NCBI RefSeq assembly: GCF_003664255.1
Contig: NZ_RCCV01000001.1
Location: forward strand, 620,001-684,000
Direction: 5' to 3'
DNA: 64,000 nt
From: Micromonospora sp. M71_S20
Lineage (GTDB): Bacteria; Actinomycetota; Actinomycetes; Mycobacteriales; Micromonosporaceae
Shown: one piece after another, positions 42,541 through 51,764 of the stretch
How the letters are laid out: the number at the start of each line of letters is the position of its first letter
Numbering within the stretch: the stretch's first letter is position 1
Notes under the pieces: generated by a model
What the model saw: the letters and a program-made list of their open reading frames with translations, nothing else
Database searches by the model: none
What the model was told of the DNA's origin: nothing
Position numbers and translations under genes: made by a program

Positions 42541-44394
42541 GTGGCTGTGCCGGTGGTAGACCCCTCGCTGAACTCCGTCTCCGAGCCCGTCGCGGCCGAG
42601 CCGACGCGCCGGCCCCGGCGCAGGCCCTCCCGCGCCGACGTACTGGTCATCGGAGCCTATGTCCTGCTCGGCGTTTTCGTGTGCCTGAACTACTGGGCGG
42701 ACGTGCAGAACCGGGTGTCGTCGCACCTGCCCACCGACCACAGCTGGTTCGAGTGGCTCTTCTCGCACGGTGCGTACTCGGTGCGACACCTGGAGAACCC
42801 GCTGTTCACCGAGCGGCAGAACGCCCCGGACGGGGTGAACATGATGGCGAACACCTCGCTGCTCGGGGTGACGCTGCCGCTGGCGCCGCTGACCATGCTC
42901 CTCGGCCCGCAGGTCATGTACGCGCTCTACCTGGGCGGCGCGCTGGCCGCGACCGCCGGCACCTCGTACTGGATGCTGTCGCGGCACCTGGTGCGCTCCC
43001 GCGCGGCGGCCTTCGTCGGCGGCGCGTTCCTCGGCTTCGCGCCGGGCATCGTGCACCACGCCAACGGCCAGCCCAACTTCGTCTCGAACTTCCTGCTGCC
43101 GCTGATCGTGGTGCGGGTGCTCCGGCTCGGCGAGCCCGGCCGGTGGCGGCGCAACGGCATCGTGCTCGGCCTGCTGGTGGCGTACCAGATCTTCATCAAC
43201 GAGGAGATGCTGCTGCTCACCGCGCTGGCCTGCCTGGTCGTCGTGCTCGCGTACGCGATCATGCGGCCGGCGCGGACGCGGGCGGTGGCCGGCACCTTCG
43301 CCGCCGCCCTCGGCGTGGGCGGCGGGTTGGCCCTGCTGCTGACGGCCTACCCGATCTGGTTCCAGTTCAACGGACCGCAGTCCTACCGGGGGTTGCAGGG
43401 CGGGGTGTTCCACAGCTGGGGCGAGGACCTGGCCGCCTTCGTCACCTTCGCCCGCGACACCGTGGCCGGCGACGAGGCGGTGGAGAAGACCATCGGGCTG
43501 ACCGAGCAGAACACCTGGTTCGGCTGGCCGCTGGTGCTGCTGTCGGTGGTGGCGCTGGTGCTGCTGGTCCGCCGCTCGCTCGCCGCCCGGATCCTCGCGG
43601 TGCTGGTGGTGGTCTTCACGGTGGCCTCGATCGGCCCGAAGGTGCGGATCAACGGGGTGGAGACGGAGACGGACGGCCCGTGGGCCTACGTCTCCGACGA
43701 CCTGCCGCTGGTCGAGATGATGATGCCGACCCGGCTGGCCCTGGTGGTGGCGGCGGCGCTGGGCGTGCTGCTCGCCCTGGCCTGGGACACCGTCGCCGGC
43801 TACGGCCGCCCGCCGGTGCCGGCCCCCCGCGCCGGCGACGACGCCGTCGACGCCGCCGGGCCGCGCCGCCGCTGGCTGCGGCCGGTCGGGTACGCGGCCG
43901 TCGCGCTCGCCGTCCTGCCGCTGTTCCCGCGTCCGCTGCCCGCGCAGCCCGTCGACCCGCCGCCGCACTTCATCACCGCCGGCGGCTGGCGCCCGTACGT
44001 GCCGCAGGGCCGGACCCTGGTGCCGGTGCCGATCCCGAGCAACGTGCACGGCCTGCCCACGCTGCGCTGGAGCGCGCTGACGCAGCACGCGTTCCCCGTG
44101 CCCGGCGGCTACTTCATCGGGCCGAACGAGCTGGGCGAGGGCGTCTTCGGCGCGCCGAACCGGCCGACCAGCACCCTCGTCTACTCCACCATGGACAAGA
44201 ACGCGGTACCCGCGCTGACCGACGAGAACCGCCGCCAGGCGGTCGAGGACCTGCGCTTCTGGCGGGCGTCCGTGGTCGTTCTCGGCGCGCATCCCCGCGA
44301 GGCGGTCCTGCGCGAGCTGATGACCGCGTTGATCGGCCCGCCCCAGCGCATCGACGACGTGTGGCTCTGGGACGTCCGGCCGCTCGTCGGCTGA
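42541..44394 (+). CDS. Polytopic membrane protein, GT-C glycosyltransferase-like (paralogue 1)
   Basis: The 617-residue protein has about eleven TM helices. The first external loop holds DHSWFEWLF and NAPDGVNMMANTSLLG; Asp and Glu there are placed like the catalytic acids of GT-C enzymes. A C-terminal soluble domain (about residues 475-617) contains GGWRPYVPQGRTLVPVP, GGYFIGPNE, RRQAVEDLRFWRASVVVL and WDVRPLVG. GT-C enzymes use lipid-linked sugars, but substrate and even class are inferred. GTG 42541. Related to the two genes that follow on the other strand. Confidence 0.72.
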   Translation: MAVPVVDPSLNSVSEPVAAEPTRRPRRRPSRADVLVIGAYVLLGVFVCLNYWADVQNRVSSHLPTDHSWFEWLFSHGAYSVRHLENPLFTERQNAPDGVNMMANTSLLGVTLPLAPLTMLLGPQVMYALYLGGALAATAGTSYWMLSRHLVRSRAAAFVGGAFLGFAPGIVHHANGQPNFVSNFLLPLIVVRVLRLGEPGRWRRNGIVLGLLVAYQIFINEEMLLLTALACLVVVLAYAIMRPARTRAVAGTFAAALGVGGGLALLLTAYPIWFQFNGPQSYRGLQGGVFHSWGEDLAAFVTFARDTVAGDEAVEKTIGLTEQNTWFGWPLVLLSVVALVLLVRRSLAARILAVLVVVFTVASIGPKVRINGVETETDGPWAYVSDDLPLVEMMMPTRLALVVAAALGVLLALAWDTVAGYGRPPVPAPRAGDDAVDAAGPRRRWLRPVGYAAVALAVLPLFPRPLPAQPVDPPPHFITAGGWRPYVPQGRTLVPVPIPSNVHGLPTLRWSALTQHAFPVPGGYFIGPNELGEGVFGAPNRPTSTLVYSTMDKNAVPALTDENRRQAVEDLRFWRASVVVLGAHPREAVLRELMTALIGPPQRIDDVWLWDVRPLVG

Positions 44395-44473
44395 GCCGTC
44401 GACCGACCGGTGGCGGGGCTGAGCCGTCGACCGGCGGGAGGCCGGGGCCGGGCCGTCGCGCGGAGCCGGGACG

Positions 44474-46264
44474 TCAGCCCACCAGCGGGCGGACGTCCCA
44501 GACGTGGGCGCCGGCCACCTCCCGGCCGGGCCCGAGCAGCGCGTCGACCGTACGGCGCACCGGGTCGCCGTGGTGCAGACCGCCCTGCACCACCACAGCG
44601 GCGCGCCAGTGCCGCAGGTCCTCGACCGCCTGCCGGCGGTGCTCGTCGGTGACCACCGGCACCTCGCCGGTCTCGGCCACCCGGCGCAGCAGCGCGGCGG
44701 TGGGGCGGTCCGGGGCGCCCCACCGGGCGGCCGGATCGTCGGCGGCCCGGGGGCCGATGAAGTAGCCGCCCGGAGCCGGGAAGGCCAGCCCGGTGCGCGC
44801 CGACCAGAGCATCGCCGGGCTGACCCCGGCGCCAGTCACCGGCGGCACCGGAACCAGGGTCCGGCCCGGCGGGACGTGGGCCCGCCAGCCGCCCTCGGCC
44901 ACGAACGCCGGCACGGGCCAGGCCGGCACGGTCCGGATCGGGGTGGGGGTCAGCGGCAGCAGCGCGGCGGCCACCGCCCCGCCCCAGAGCAGCCGCACCG
45001 GCACGCCGGCCGCCCGCGCTCCGGCCGCCGGCTGGGGGCGCAGCCGGTCCAGGGACAGGGCCAGCAGGATGCCCAGCACCGGGACGCAGACCAGTGGGAA
45101 GCGCGCCGGCACCGCGTGGTCGAGCAGCGGCAGCTCGGCGACCAGCCGGTACGGCCCGGGGATGCCGGTGGACGTGCCGTCCAGGCGGACCTGCTCGCCC
45201 AGCGAGAGCAGCGCGAAGAGCAGCCCGCAGGCGGCCAGCGCGCGGACCAGCGGCCGGCGCCACAGCCAGATCACGATCACCACGGCGAGCACCAGCAGCC
45301 CCGGGCCGAAGAAGGAGTTCTCCTCGGTGGGGTTCGGCGCGAGCAGGCCGGGCAGGTGGTCGTCGCCGAGCACCGTCTGTCGCGCCGAGGCGGTGAACGA
45401 CGCGGCGTCGAGCTGGTAGCCGTACGCGTGGAAGGGCATCCCCCGGTAGTGGCCCGGGCCGAAGAACTGGAACCACAGCGGGTACGCCAGCAGCGGCAGC
45501 GCCACCGCCACCCCGACCGCGAGCCGGCCGAGCAGCGCGGGCGCCAGCCGGCGCGCCGTCGCCCGGTCGGCCGCCGCGTACGCCAGCGCGAACGTCCCGG
45601 CGGCGAGGACCAGGAAGACCAGCACCTCCTCGCCGAGGAAGAGCTGGTACGCCACGAGCAGCCCGAGCAGCGTGCCGTGCCGCCACACCCGGCGCGGGTC
45701 CGGATGGAACACCAGCGCCAGGATCACCGGCACCAGGAACTGCGCCGCCATGTGCAGGTGCGCCCCGGCCTGCGCGACCATGCCGGGGGCGAAGCCGCAG
45801 AAGAGCCCGCCGACGGCCGCCGCCGCCCGGGAGTCGACCAGCCGGCGGCGCAGCAGCGCGTACCAGGCGGTCGCGGTGCCGGCGAGGCAGCAGACCACGG
45901 CCACCAGGAACGCGACCTGCGAGCCGAAGAGCAGGGTGACCGGCGTCAGCGGCACGCCCAGGCCCAGCACCGAGGTGTTGGCCATCAGGTTGACCCCGTC
46001 CGGGGCGTTCAGCTGCGCGCTGTACAGCGGGTTCTCCAGGCCCGTCACCGCCCGGGCCGCGCGGGCCAGCATCCACTCGAAGAGGATCTGGTCCCCCGCC
46101 TGGTGGAACAGCCGCCCGGGGCGACCCCACTGGCCGCAGGTCAGCAGCACCGCCAGGGCGAGGTAGCCGGCGACGACCAGCGCGTCCGGCGCGCGTACCG
46201 GCAGCCGGCGGGACCGCCGGGCGGGTGCCGCCTCGGCGGTGCCGGTCGCCGCCGGTGCGGTCAT
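44474..46264 (-). CDS. Polytopic membrane protein, GT-C glycosyltransferase-like (paralogue 2)
   Basis: A 596-residue member of the same trio: first loop GDQILFEWMLARAAR and NAPDGVNLMANTSVLG, about eleven TM helices, then the shared C-terminal domain (GGWRAHVPPGRTLVPVP, GGYFIGPRA, RRQAVEDLRHWRAAVVV, WDVRPLVG). Its ATG overlaps the stop of paralogue 3 by one base (TGATG), so they are co-translated. Convergent with paralogue 1. Confidence 0.72.
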   Translation of the reverse strand: MTAPAATGTAEAAPARRSRRLPVRAPDALVVAGYLALAVLLTCGQWGRPGRLFHQAGDQILFEWMLARAARAVTGLENPLYSAQLNAPDGVNLMANTSVLGLGVPLTPVTLLFGSQVAFLVAVVCCLAGTATAWYALLRRRLVDSRAAAAVGGLFCGFAPGMVAQAGAHLHMAAQFLVPVILALVFHPDPRRVWRHGTLLGLLVAYQLFLGEEVLVFLVLAAGTFALAYAAADRATARRLAPALLGRLAVGVAVALPLLAYPLWFQFFGPGHYRGMPFHAYGYQLDAASFTASARQTVLGDDHLPGLLAPNPTEENSFFGPGLLVLAVVIVIWLWRRPLVRALAACGLLFALLSLGEQVRLDGTSTGIPGPYRLVAELPLLDHAVPARFPLVCVPVLGILLALSLDRLRPQPAAGARAAGVPVRLLWGGAVAAALLPLTPTPIRTVPAWPVPAFVAEGGWRAHVPPGRTLVPVPPVTGAGVSPAMLWSARTGLAFPAPGGYFIGPRAADDPAARWGAPDRPTAALLRRVAETGEVPVVTDEHRRQAVEDLRHWRAAVVVQGGLHHGDPVRRTVDALLGPGREVAGAHVWDVRPLVG

Positions 46265-48234
46265 CAGGTCGGCTGGTCGGTCAGCGCCCGGACGTCCCAG
46301 ACCCAGACGTCCAGCTCCCGGCGGCCGGGACCGACCAACTGCTCGACGGTGCGCCGCAGCTGCTCGGAGTGGTGCTGGCCGACCGGGAGCACCAGGATGG
46401 CCGCCCGCCAGTGCCGCAGCTCGTCGAGCGAGCGGCGGCGCTGCCGGTCGTCCAGCTTCGGGATGCGGCCGGTCGAGGCGACCTCCTCCAGCAGTCGCCC
46501 GACGCCGCTGGGCCGGCCGCCGAAGCGGCCGGGGTCGCCGGTGTTGCCGTTGCGCGGCGCCAGGAAGTAGCCGCCGGGGATCTTGAAGTCGAGGTTGGTC
46601 GAGGCGGCCCAGCGCATCCCGTGGGTGTGCCCCATGTTCGGCACCGGGATCGGCACCAGGGTCTGGTCCTCACCGACGTAGCCGCGCCACCGGTCGGCGG
46701 TGATGAAGTCCGGCACCGGCGGGCGGGAGGTCACCTTCAGCGGCATCGGCGCGATCGGCAGCAGCGCGAGGACGAGCCCGGCCACGGTGAGCGTACGCAG
46801 CGTCCGCCGCTCGACCGGCAGCGTCCGGGAGCGCTCGACGGCGAGCGCCAGCAGGATGCCCACCACCACGCTGGTGATCAGGCCGAACCGGGTGGGCACC
46901 ACCGCGTCGAGCAGCGGCAGCCGGACCAGCCACTCCCAGGGCCCGGTGAACAGCTCGCGGTCCCACCAGGACACCCGCTCGCCGAGGGAGAGCACCGCGA
47001 AGAACGCCCCGGTCGCGGCGAGCGCCCGCACGAGCATCTCCCGGCGCAGCCAGGCCACGATGCCGACGGCGATCAGGGCGAGGCTCCAGCCGAAGAAGGC
47101 GTTCTCCTCCGAGTAGTTCGGCGCGAGGTTCACGTTCGCGCGTTCGTCGCCGCCGATCGTCGGCGAGCCGGGCGCGAAGAAGGCCGCGATGTCGTTGCCG
47201 TAGTCGCGCACCGCGTCGCTCAGGCCGTGGTACGCCATCGGCCCGGCGAACTGGACGTAGAGCGGGTACGCCAGCAGCGACCCGGCGAGCACGGTGCAGA
47301 TCGCGAGGGCCTTGGCCAGCGGTCGCCACGCCGCCGACCAGAGCGCGGGCCGCTGGGCGAGCACGGCGAGCAGGAACACCCCGCAGGCGAGCGCCGTGAA
47401 GAGCAGGATCTCCTCGTTGATGAACGCCTGGGCGGTGACCATCAGGGCGAGCAGCACGCCGTCGCGCCACGGCCGTCGGGACCGGGTGATGACCAGCACC
47501 CGCCAGACGATGAACGGCAGCAGGAACTGCGAGATGATGTTGGGGTGCCAGTTGGCGTGCGACAGCATCGCCGGCGAGAACCCGCAGAACCAGCCGCCGA
47601 CGGCCGCCGCCAGCGGGCTGCGCACGACGTGCCGGGAGAGCACGAAGTACCAGGCCGAGGCGGTGCCGGCGAGCGCGAGCGTGACCAGCACCACGAAGGT
47701 CACGGCCGGCCCGAAGAGCAGCGTCACCGGCACCATCGGGATGCCCAGCGCGAGGATGGCCGTGTTGGCCATCAGGTTGACCCCGTCGGGGTAGTTGAAC
47801 TGCTCGGTGAAGAACGGGAACTCGCCGTGCAGCACCACGCGTACCGAGTGGGCGAGGAAGAACTGCACCTGGGCCGGGTCGCTGCTGTAGAGCGAGGCCA
47901 CCCGGCCGGCCGGGTCCACCCAGATCTGGCTGGTGACCCACACCGCGGCGAGCAGGAACAGGCCGAAGACCGTGAGGTCCTGCCGCCGCCGGGTCCACCG
48001 CCGCGGCCAGGCCGCGCCGTCCGCCCCGCCGGCCTCGCCGGAGGGGGCGGCCGCGTCGGTCGCTCCGGTGGCCACGGCCGCGCCGGGGGCATCGGCCCCG
48101 TCGGCCGGGTCGGCCCCGCCCGGCGTACGGTCACCGACGCCGTCGCCCACGGGCGGCGCCACGGGTTCGGACGCGGGGGCCGCGGCGGCGTCGGATTCCG
48201 ACCAGGATTCGGCGCGGGTCTCGGCAGGCGTCAC
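46264..48234 (-). CDS. Polytopic membrane protein, GT-C glycosyltransferase-like (paralogue 3)
   Basis: The longest of the trio (656 residues), with an acidic/Ala-rich cytosolic N-terminus (1-75) before the TM helices. The first loop reads SDPAQVQFFLAH and NYPDGVNLMANTAILA: the Asp is kept but the Glu of the other two is a Gln. The C-terminal domain is conserved (RWRGYVGEDQTLVPIPVP, GGYFLAPRN, RRRSLDELRHWRAAILVL, WDVRAL). GTG 48234; first gene of a two-gene operon. Confidence 0.72.
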   Translation of the reverse strand: MTPAETRAESWSESDAAAAPASEPVAPPVGDGVGDRTPGGADPADGADAPGAAVATGATDAAAPSGEAGGADGAAWPRRWTRRRQDLTVFGLFLLAAVWVTSQIWVDPAGRVASLYSSDPAQVQFFLAHSVRVVLHGEFPFFTEQFNYPDGVNLMANTAILALGIPMVPVTLLFGPAVTFVVLVTLALAGTASAWYFVLSRHVVRSPLAAAVGGWFCGFSPAMLSHANWHPNIISQFLLPFIVWRVLVITRSRRPWRDGVLLALMVTAQAFINEEILLFTALACGVFLLAVLAQRPALWSAAWRPLAKALAICTVLAGSLLAYPLYVQFAGPMAYHGLSDAVRDYGNDIAAFFAPGSPTIGGDERANVNLAPNYSEENAFFGWSLALIAVGIVAWLRREMLVRALAATGAFFAVLSLGERVSWWDRELFTGPWEWLVRLPLLDAVVPTRFGLITSVVVGILLALAVERSRTLPVERRTLRTLTVAGLVLALLPIAPMPLKVTSRPPVPDFITADRWRGYVGEDQTLVPIPVPNMGHTHGMRWAASTNLDFKIPGGYFLAPRNGNTGDPGRFGGRPSGVGRLLEEVASTGRIPKLDDRQRRRSLDELRHWRAAILVLPVGQHHSEQLRRTVEQLVGPGRRELDVWVWDVRALTDQPT

Positions 48235-48370
48235 AGTCGGCGGAGTCTACCCGAGCGGGACATTCACCCTGAAACCACGGCAGTGTCCTCTGTGGTCGGC
48301 GTCGATCACCGCCCGCGACCTGCGCACGGACGGTGGGCGAGGTGGCGCGTTCCCGTGATCCGACATCTCG

Positions 48371-48376
48371 TACTAT
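48371..48376 (+). promoter_or_regulatory. Minus-10-like TACTAT upstream of the lipoprotein gene
   Basis: TACTAT lies 47 nt before GTG 48424 in the divergent intergenic region; a GAGGGGG ribosome binding site follows. Its context (TACTATGGCGC) resembles that before the first GT-C-like gene (TACGATGGCGC). Confidence 0.35.
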
Positions 48377-48423
48377 GGCGCTTTCCGTTGAACGACGGCT
48401 GAGGCGATCGAGGGGGCGTACAG

Positions 48424-49617
48424 GTGGCTCCAGTCCGCCGGCGCGGCATCACGGCCACCGCTCTGCTGACCCTGCTGCTCACGGCGACCGCCTGCGGTCC
48501 GGTGGCCGACCGGCAGCCGGGCGACCTGCGGGTCGGCTACGACAGCCTGGACGGCGACCTGACGGTCTGGCCGCCACGCGGCACCCTGGCGGGCGACACC
48601 ACCGTCAGGTCGGCCGTGACGGAGGCGGTACGCGACTGGCGGTCACCGGCCGACGACCGGGTGCACCTGCCCACGTCCGGGATCCTCTGGTCCGGCGAGG
48701 TCGGCGGTGCGCCGCTGGCCCTGGTCGCCGCGGACGTGCCCGGCGAGAGCGCCTCCTGGCTGCTCCAGGTCACCGCCGAGGGCGGCCGGTACGCGGTCAC
48801 CCGCGCCGTCGAGTACACCGACCCCGGCTACCTCGTCTACTCCGACGTGCTCCCCGTGCACACCTCCGACGGGCGGCGCTACCTCACGTCGGGCCGGGTG
48901 CAGCGGCTGCTCGGGCCGGACGGCCGCGCCCTGCGGCACACCGACGGCCTCACCGAGCCGGTGGACGTGCCGGCCTGCCGGGCGGTGCCGGTGACCGCCA
49001 CGCTCCGGGCCACCGAGGCGCTGCCCCGGGGCCGGGCCGCCGACCGGCTGCTGGACCTCGGCACCGGCACCACCGACCCGCGCTACCCCCTCGTACGCGA
49101 CGAGAGCGGCTCCGGCAAGCGGGCCCTCACAGGGCTGGACACCTGCGCGCTCGCCGGCGAGGAGGGCCCGTTCGGCAGCGTCCCCCGGCGCATCGGCGAC
49201 CGGGACGCGCCGCGCTCGGTGCCGTCGTCCTGGCCGATGACCAAGCTGACCGTACGCACGCTGGGCGAGGTCGCCCTCGGCGGCGGCGAGCCGGCGGAGC
49301 TGGAGCAGCTGAGCTGGGAGACGGCCGACGGCACGATGACCGCCGTGGTCTACCGCCCCGCCGACGGGGGCACGCCGGTGGTCTCCCCCGCCGACCGGGC
49401 CAACCCGTTGCAGACGTACACGCTGCCGGTGCCGGGGCAGCCGCTGGCCGTGCTGAGCTGGCGGCCGACCGCCGACAGCTCGCTGTCGACGCCGCCGGAC
49501 ACGCTCCGGCTGGTGGACCGGCCGGGGCTGGTCGTGGTGCCGATGCCGACCCGCTCGGAGACGTTCAGCCTCGCCGAGGCGGAGAAGACGCACTACCGCT
49601 CCCTCGGCGGTCGCTGA
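48424..49617 (+). CDS. Lipoprotein of unknown function
   Basis: A 397-residue exported protein with lipobox TATAC (Cys about residue 24). The mature part is beta-rich: DSLDGDLTVWPPRG, repeated short strands, YLTSGRVQRLLGPDG, and a Cys pair (PACRAV and LDTCAL). No enzyme motif is seen. It lies between the membrane-protein trio and dxs, and may act with the trio at the cell surface; this is inferred from position. GTG 48424. Confidence 0.75.
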   Translation: MAPVRRRGITATALLTLLLTATACGPVADRQPGDLRVGYDSLDGDLTVWPPRGTLAGDTTVRSAVTEAVRDWRSPADDRVHLPTSGILWSGEVGGAPLALVAADVPGESASWLLQVTAEGGRYAVTRAVEYTDPGYLVYSDVLPVHTSDGRRYLTSGRVQRLLGPDGRALRHTDGLTEPVDVPACRAVPVTATLRATEALPRGRAADRLLDLGTGTTDPRYPLVRDESGSGKRALTGLDTCALAGEEGPFGSVPRRIGDRDAPRSVPSSWPMTKLTVRTLGEVALGGGEPAELEQLSWETADGTMTAVVYRPADGGTPVVSPADRANPLQTYTLPVPGQPLAVLSWRPTADSSLSTPPDTLRLVDRPGLVVVPMPTRSETFSLAEAEKTHYRSLGGR

Positions 49618-49631
49618 CCCGGCAGGCGAGA

Positions 49632-49677
49632 CGCCGACGGCGGGTGGCCCGGTCTCCCGGGGCACCCGCCGTCGGCG
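49632..49677. terminator. Long bidirectional terminator between the lipoprotein gene and dxs
   Basis: Arms 49632-49646 and 49663-49677 are perfectly complementary over 15 bp and continue after one mismatch for five more pairs to a TCTC loop. It lies between two convergent stop codons and is the strongest hairpin that I found in the window. Confidence 0.75.
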
Positions 49678-49686
49678 GTCGCAGGC

Positions 49687-51639
49687 TCAGTTCTGCGCGG
49701 TCGCGTCGTCGGCGGTGATCACCGGCTCGACGGGCTCGACGTCCAGCCGGGAGATCCAGCCGGTGACGTCGCGGGCCACGTCCTGCGCGGTCAGGCCGAG
49801 GTCGGCGAGGATCTGCGCGCGGGTGCCGTGCGGGTGCCAGTCGGCCGGTACGCCCAGGTCCTTCAGGGGCACCCGGACGTCGGCGTCCCGCATCGCCTGG
49901 GCGAGGGCGTCGCCGACGCCACCGACCCGGACGCCGTCCTCGACGGTGACCACGAGGCGGTGCCCGGCGGCCAGCTCGACCAGCTCGGCCGGGACCGGGC
50001 GGACCCAGCGCGGGTCGACCACGGTCACGCCGAAGCCCTGCCCGGCGACCCGGGTGGCCACCTCCATGCCCAGGTGGCCGAAGGAGCCGACCGCCACCAG
50101 CAGCACGTCCTTGCGCGCCGACTCGGCCAGCACGTCGACGGTGCCCACCCGGCGCACGGCCGGCAGGTCGGCGGCGACGGTGCCGGTCGGGAAGCGGACG
50201 ATGGTGGGGCCGTCGTCGACGGCCACCGCCTCGCGCAGCTCCTCGCGCAGGGTGGCGGCGTCGCGGGGCGCGGCGATCCGCAGGCCCGGCACGACCCCGA
50301 AGACGGACATGTCCCACATGCCGTAGTGGCTGGGCCCGTCGGGGCCGGTGATGCCGGCCCGGTCCAGCACGAAGGTCACCGGCAGCCGGTGCATGGCCAC
50401 GTCCAGCAGGACCTGGTCGAAGGCGCGGTTGAGGAACGTCGCGTAGACCGCCACCACGGGGTGCAGCCCGCCCAGGGCCAGGCCGGCGGCCGAGGTGGCC
50501 GCGTGCTGCTCGGCGATGCCCACGTCGTAGACCCGGTCCGGGTGCTTGCGGGCCAGCTTGGCGATGCCGGTCGGCTCGGCCATCGCGGCGGTGATGCCCA
50601 CCACGTCGGGCCGCTCGTCGGCGATCGCGACCAGCTCGTCGGCGAAGACGTGGGTCCACTTCACCGACGGGGCGGCGACCAGCTTGCCGGTCTCGATGTC
50701 GAAGGCGCTGCCCGGGCCGTGCAGGCAGTCGGCCTCGTCCTCCTCGGCCGGGCGGTAGCCGTAGCCCTTGCGGGTGACGGCGTGCACGATCACCGGGCCG
50801 CCGAAGTTCTTCGCCGCGCGCAGTGCCGACTCGACCGCGGTCACGTCGTGCCCGTCGACCGGGCCGACGTACTTGATGCCGAGGTCCTCGAACATCGCCT
50901 GCGGGGCGACCGCGTCCTTGATGCCCCGCTTGACCGCGTGCAGCACCTCGTACATCGGCCTGCCGACCAGCGGCGTCGAGCCGAGCGCCTCCTTGACGGT
51001 GTCGAGCACCTTCTCGTAGCCGGGGTTGAGCCGCAGCGACGAGAGGTGGTCGGCGAGGCCGCCGATGGTCGGCGCGTAGGACCGGCCGTTGTCGTTGACC
51101 ACGATCACCAGCGGGTTGCGGGCGGTGGCGATGTTGTTCAGCGCCTCCCAGCACATGCCGCCGGTGAGCGCGCCGTCGCCCACCACGGCGACCACGCTGC
51201 GCTGCTCGCCCCGCAGCGCGTACGCCTTGGCCAGGCCGTCGGCGTAGGACAGGGCGGTGGAGGCGTGCGAGTTCTCGATCAGGTCGTGCTCGCTCTCGGC
51301 CTGGCTCGGGTAGCCCGAGAGGCCGCCGCGCTGGCGCAGCTTGTCGAAGCCGGTCTGCCGCCCGGTGAGGATCTTGTGCACGTACGCCTGGTGGCCGGTG
51401 TCGAACAGGAGCCGGTCGCGCGGGGAGTCGAAGACCCGGTGCATGGCCAGGGTGAGCTCGACCACGCCCAGGTTGGGACCGACGTGCCCGCCGGTGCGCG
51501 AGACCTTGGCGATCAGGAAGTCCCGGATCTCGGCGGCGAGGACGTCCAACTCCTCGGCGGACATCCGCTTGACGTCCTGCGGACCCCGGACGGTGGCCAG
51601 CAGCCCGGTGTGGTGGACCGTGCCCTCTTCAACGCTCAT
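49687..51639 (-). CDS. dxs: 1-deoxy-D-xylulose-5-phosphate synthase
   Basis: A 650-residue thiamine-diphosphate enzyme for the first step of the MEP isoprenoid pathway. Present are [33 protein letters not shown], the ThDP motif [16 protein letters not shown]...NDN, and in the transketolase core [17 protein letters not shown] and [18 protein letters not shown] 51639; a TAGACT hexamer 8 nt upstream suggests leaderless transcription. It is followed by the strong convergent terminator. Confidence 0.96.
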   Translation of the reverse strand: MSVEEGTVHHTGLLATVRGPQDVKRMSAEELDVLAAEIRDFLIAKVSRTGGHVGPNLGVVELTLAMHRVFDSPRDRLLFDTGHQAYVHKILTGRQTGFDKLRQRGGLSGYPSQAESEHDLIENSHASTALSYADGLAKAYALRGEQRSVVAVVGDGALTGGMCWEALNNIATARNPLVIVVNDNGRSYAPTIGGLADHLSSLRLNPGYEKVLDTVKEALGSTPLVGRPMYEVLHAVKRGIKDAVAPQAMFEDLGIKYVGPVDGHDVTAVESALRAAKNFGGPVIVHAVTRKGYGYRPAEEDEADCLHGPGSAFDIETGKLVAAPSVKWTHVFADELVAIADERPDVVGITAAMAEPTGIAKLARKHPDRVYDVGIAEQHAATSAAGLALGGLHPVVAVYATFLNRAFDQVLLDVAMHRLPVTFVLDRAGITGPDGPSHYGMWDMSVFGVVPGLRIAAPRDAATLREELREAVAVDDGPTIVRFPTGTVAADLPAVRRVGTVDVLAESARKDVLLVAVGSFGHLGMEVATRVAGQGFGVTVVDPRWVRPVPAELVELAAGHRLVVTVEDGVRVGGVGDALAQAMRDADVRVPLKDLGVPADWHPHGTRAQILADLGLTAQDVARDVTGWISRLDVEPVEPVITADDATAQN

Positions 51640-51647
51640 GACGCAAG

Positions 51648-51653
51648 AGTCTA
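51648..51653 (-). promoter_or_regulatory. Minus-10-like TAGACT, dxs probably leaderless
   Basis: On the minus strand TAGACT ends 8 nt before ATG 51639; no ribosome binding site is present. Confidence 0.45.
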
Positions 51654-51764
51654 TCGGCCGCCCGGTACTCCGCAGCCCGGCCCGCACGCCCGCCCACCGG
51701 CCGGGGGTGCTGAGCGCCTGGTCAGCCCCTCAAGGATCGCGGCCGGTCGGGACGCCTGCCGTGG

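Noticed and set aside
44504..46570. 688-codon plus-strand frame and a similar one at 46225-48402
   Set aside because: Both are shadows of the minus-strand GT-C-like genes; the sequences are Arg/Gly/His/Gln-rich without TM segments or motifs.
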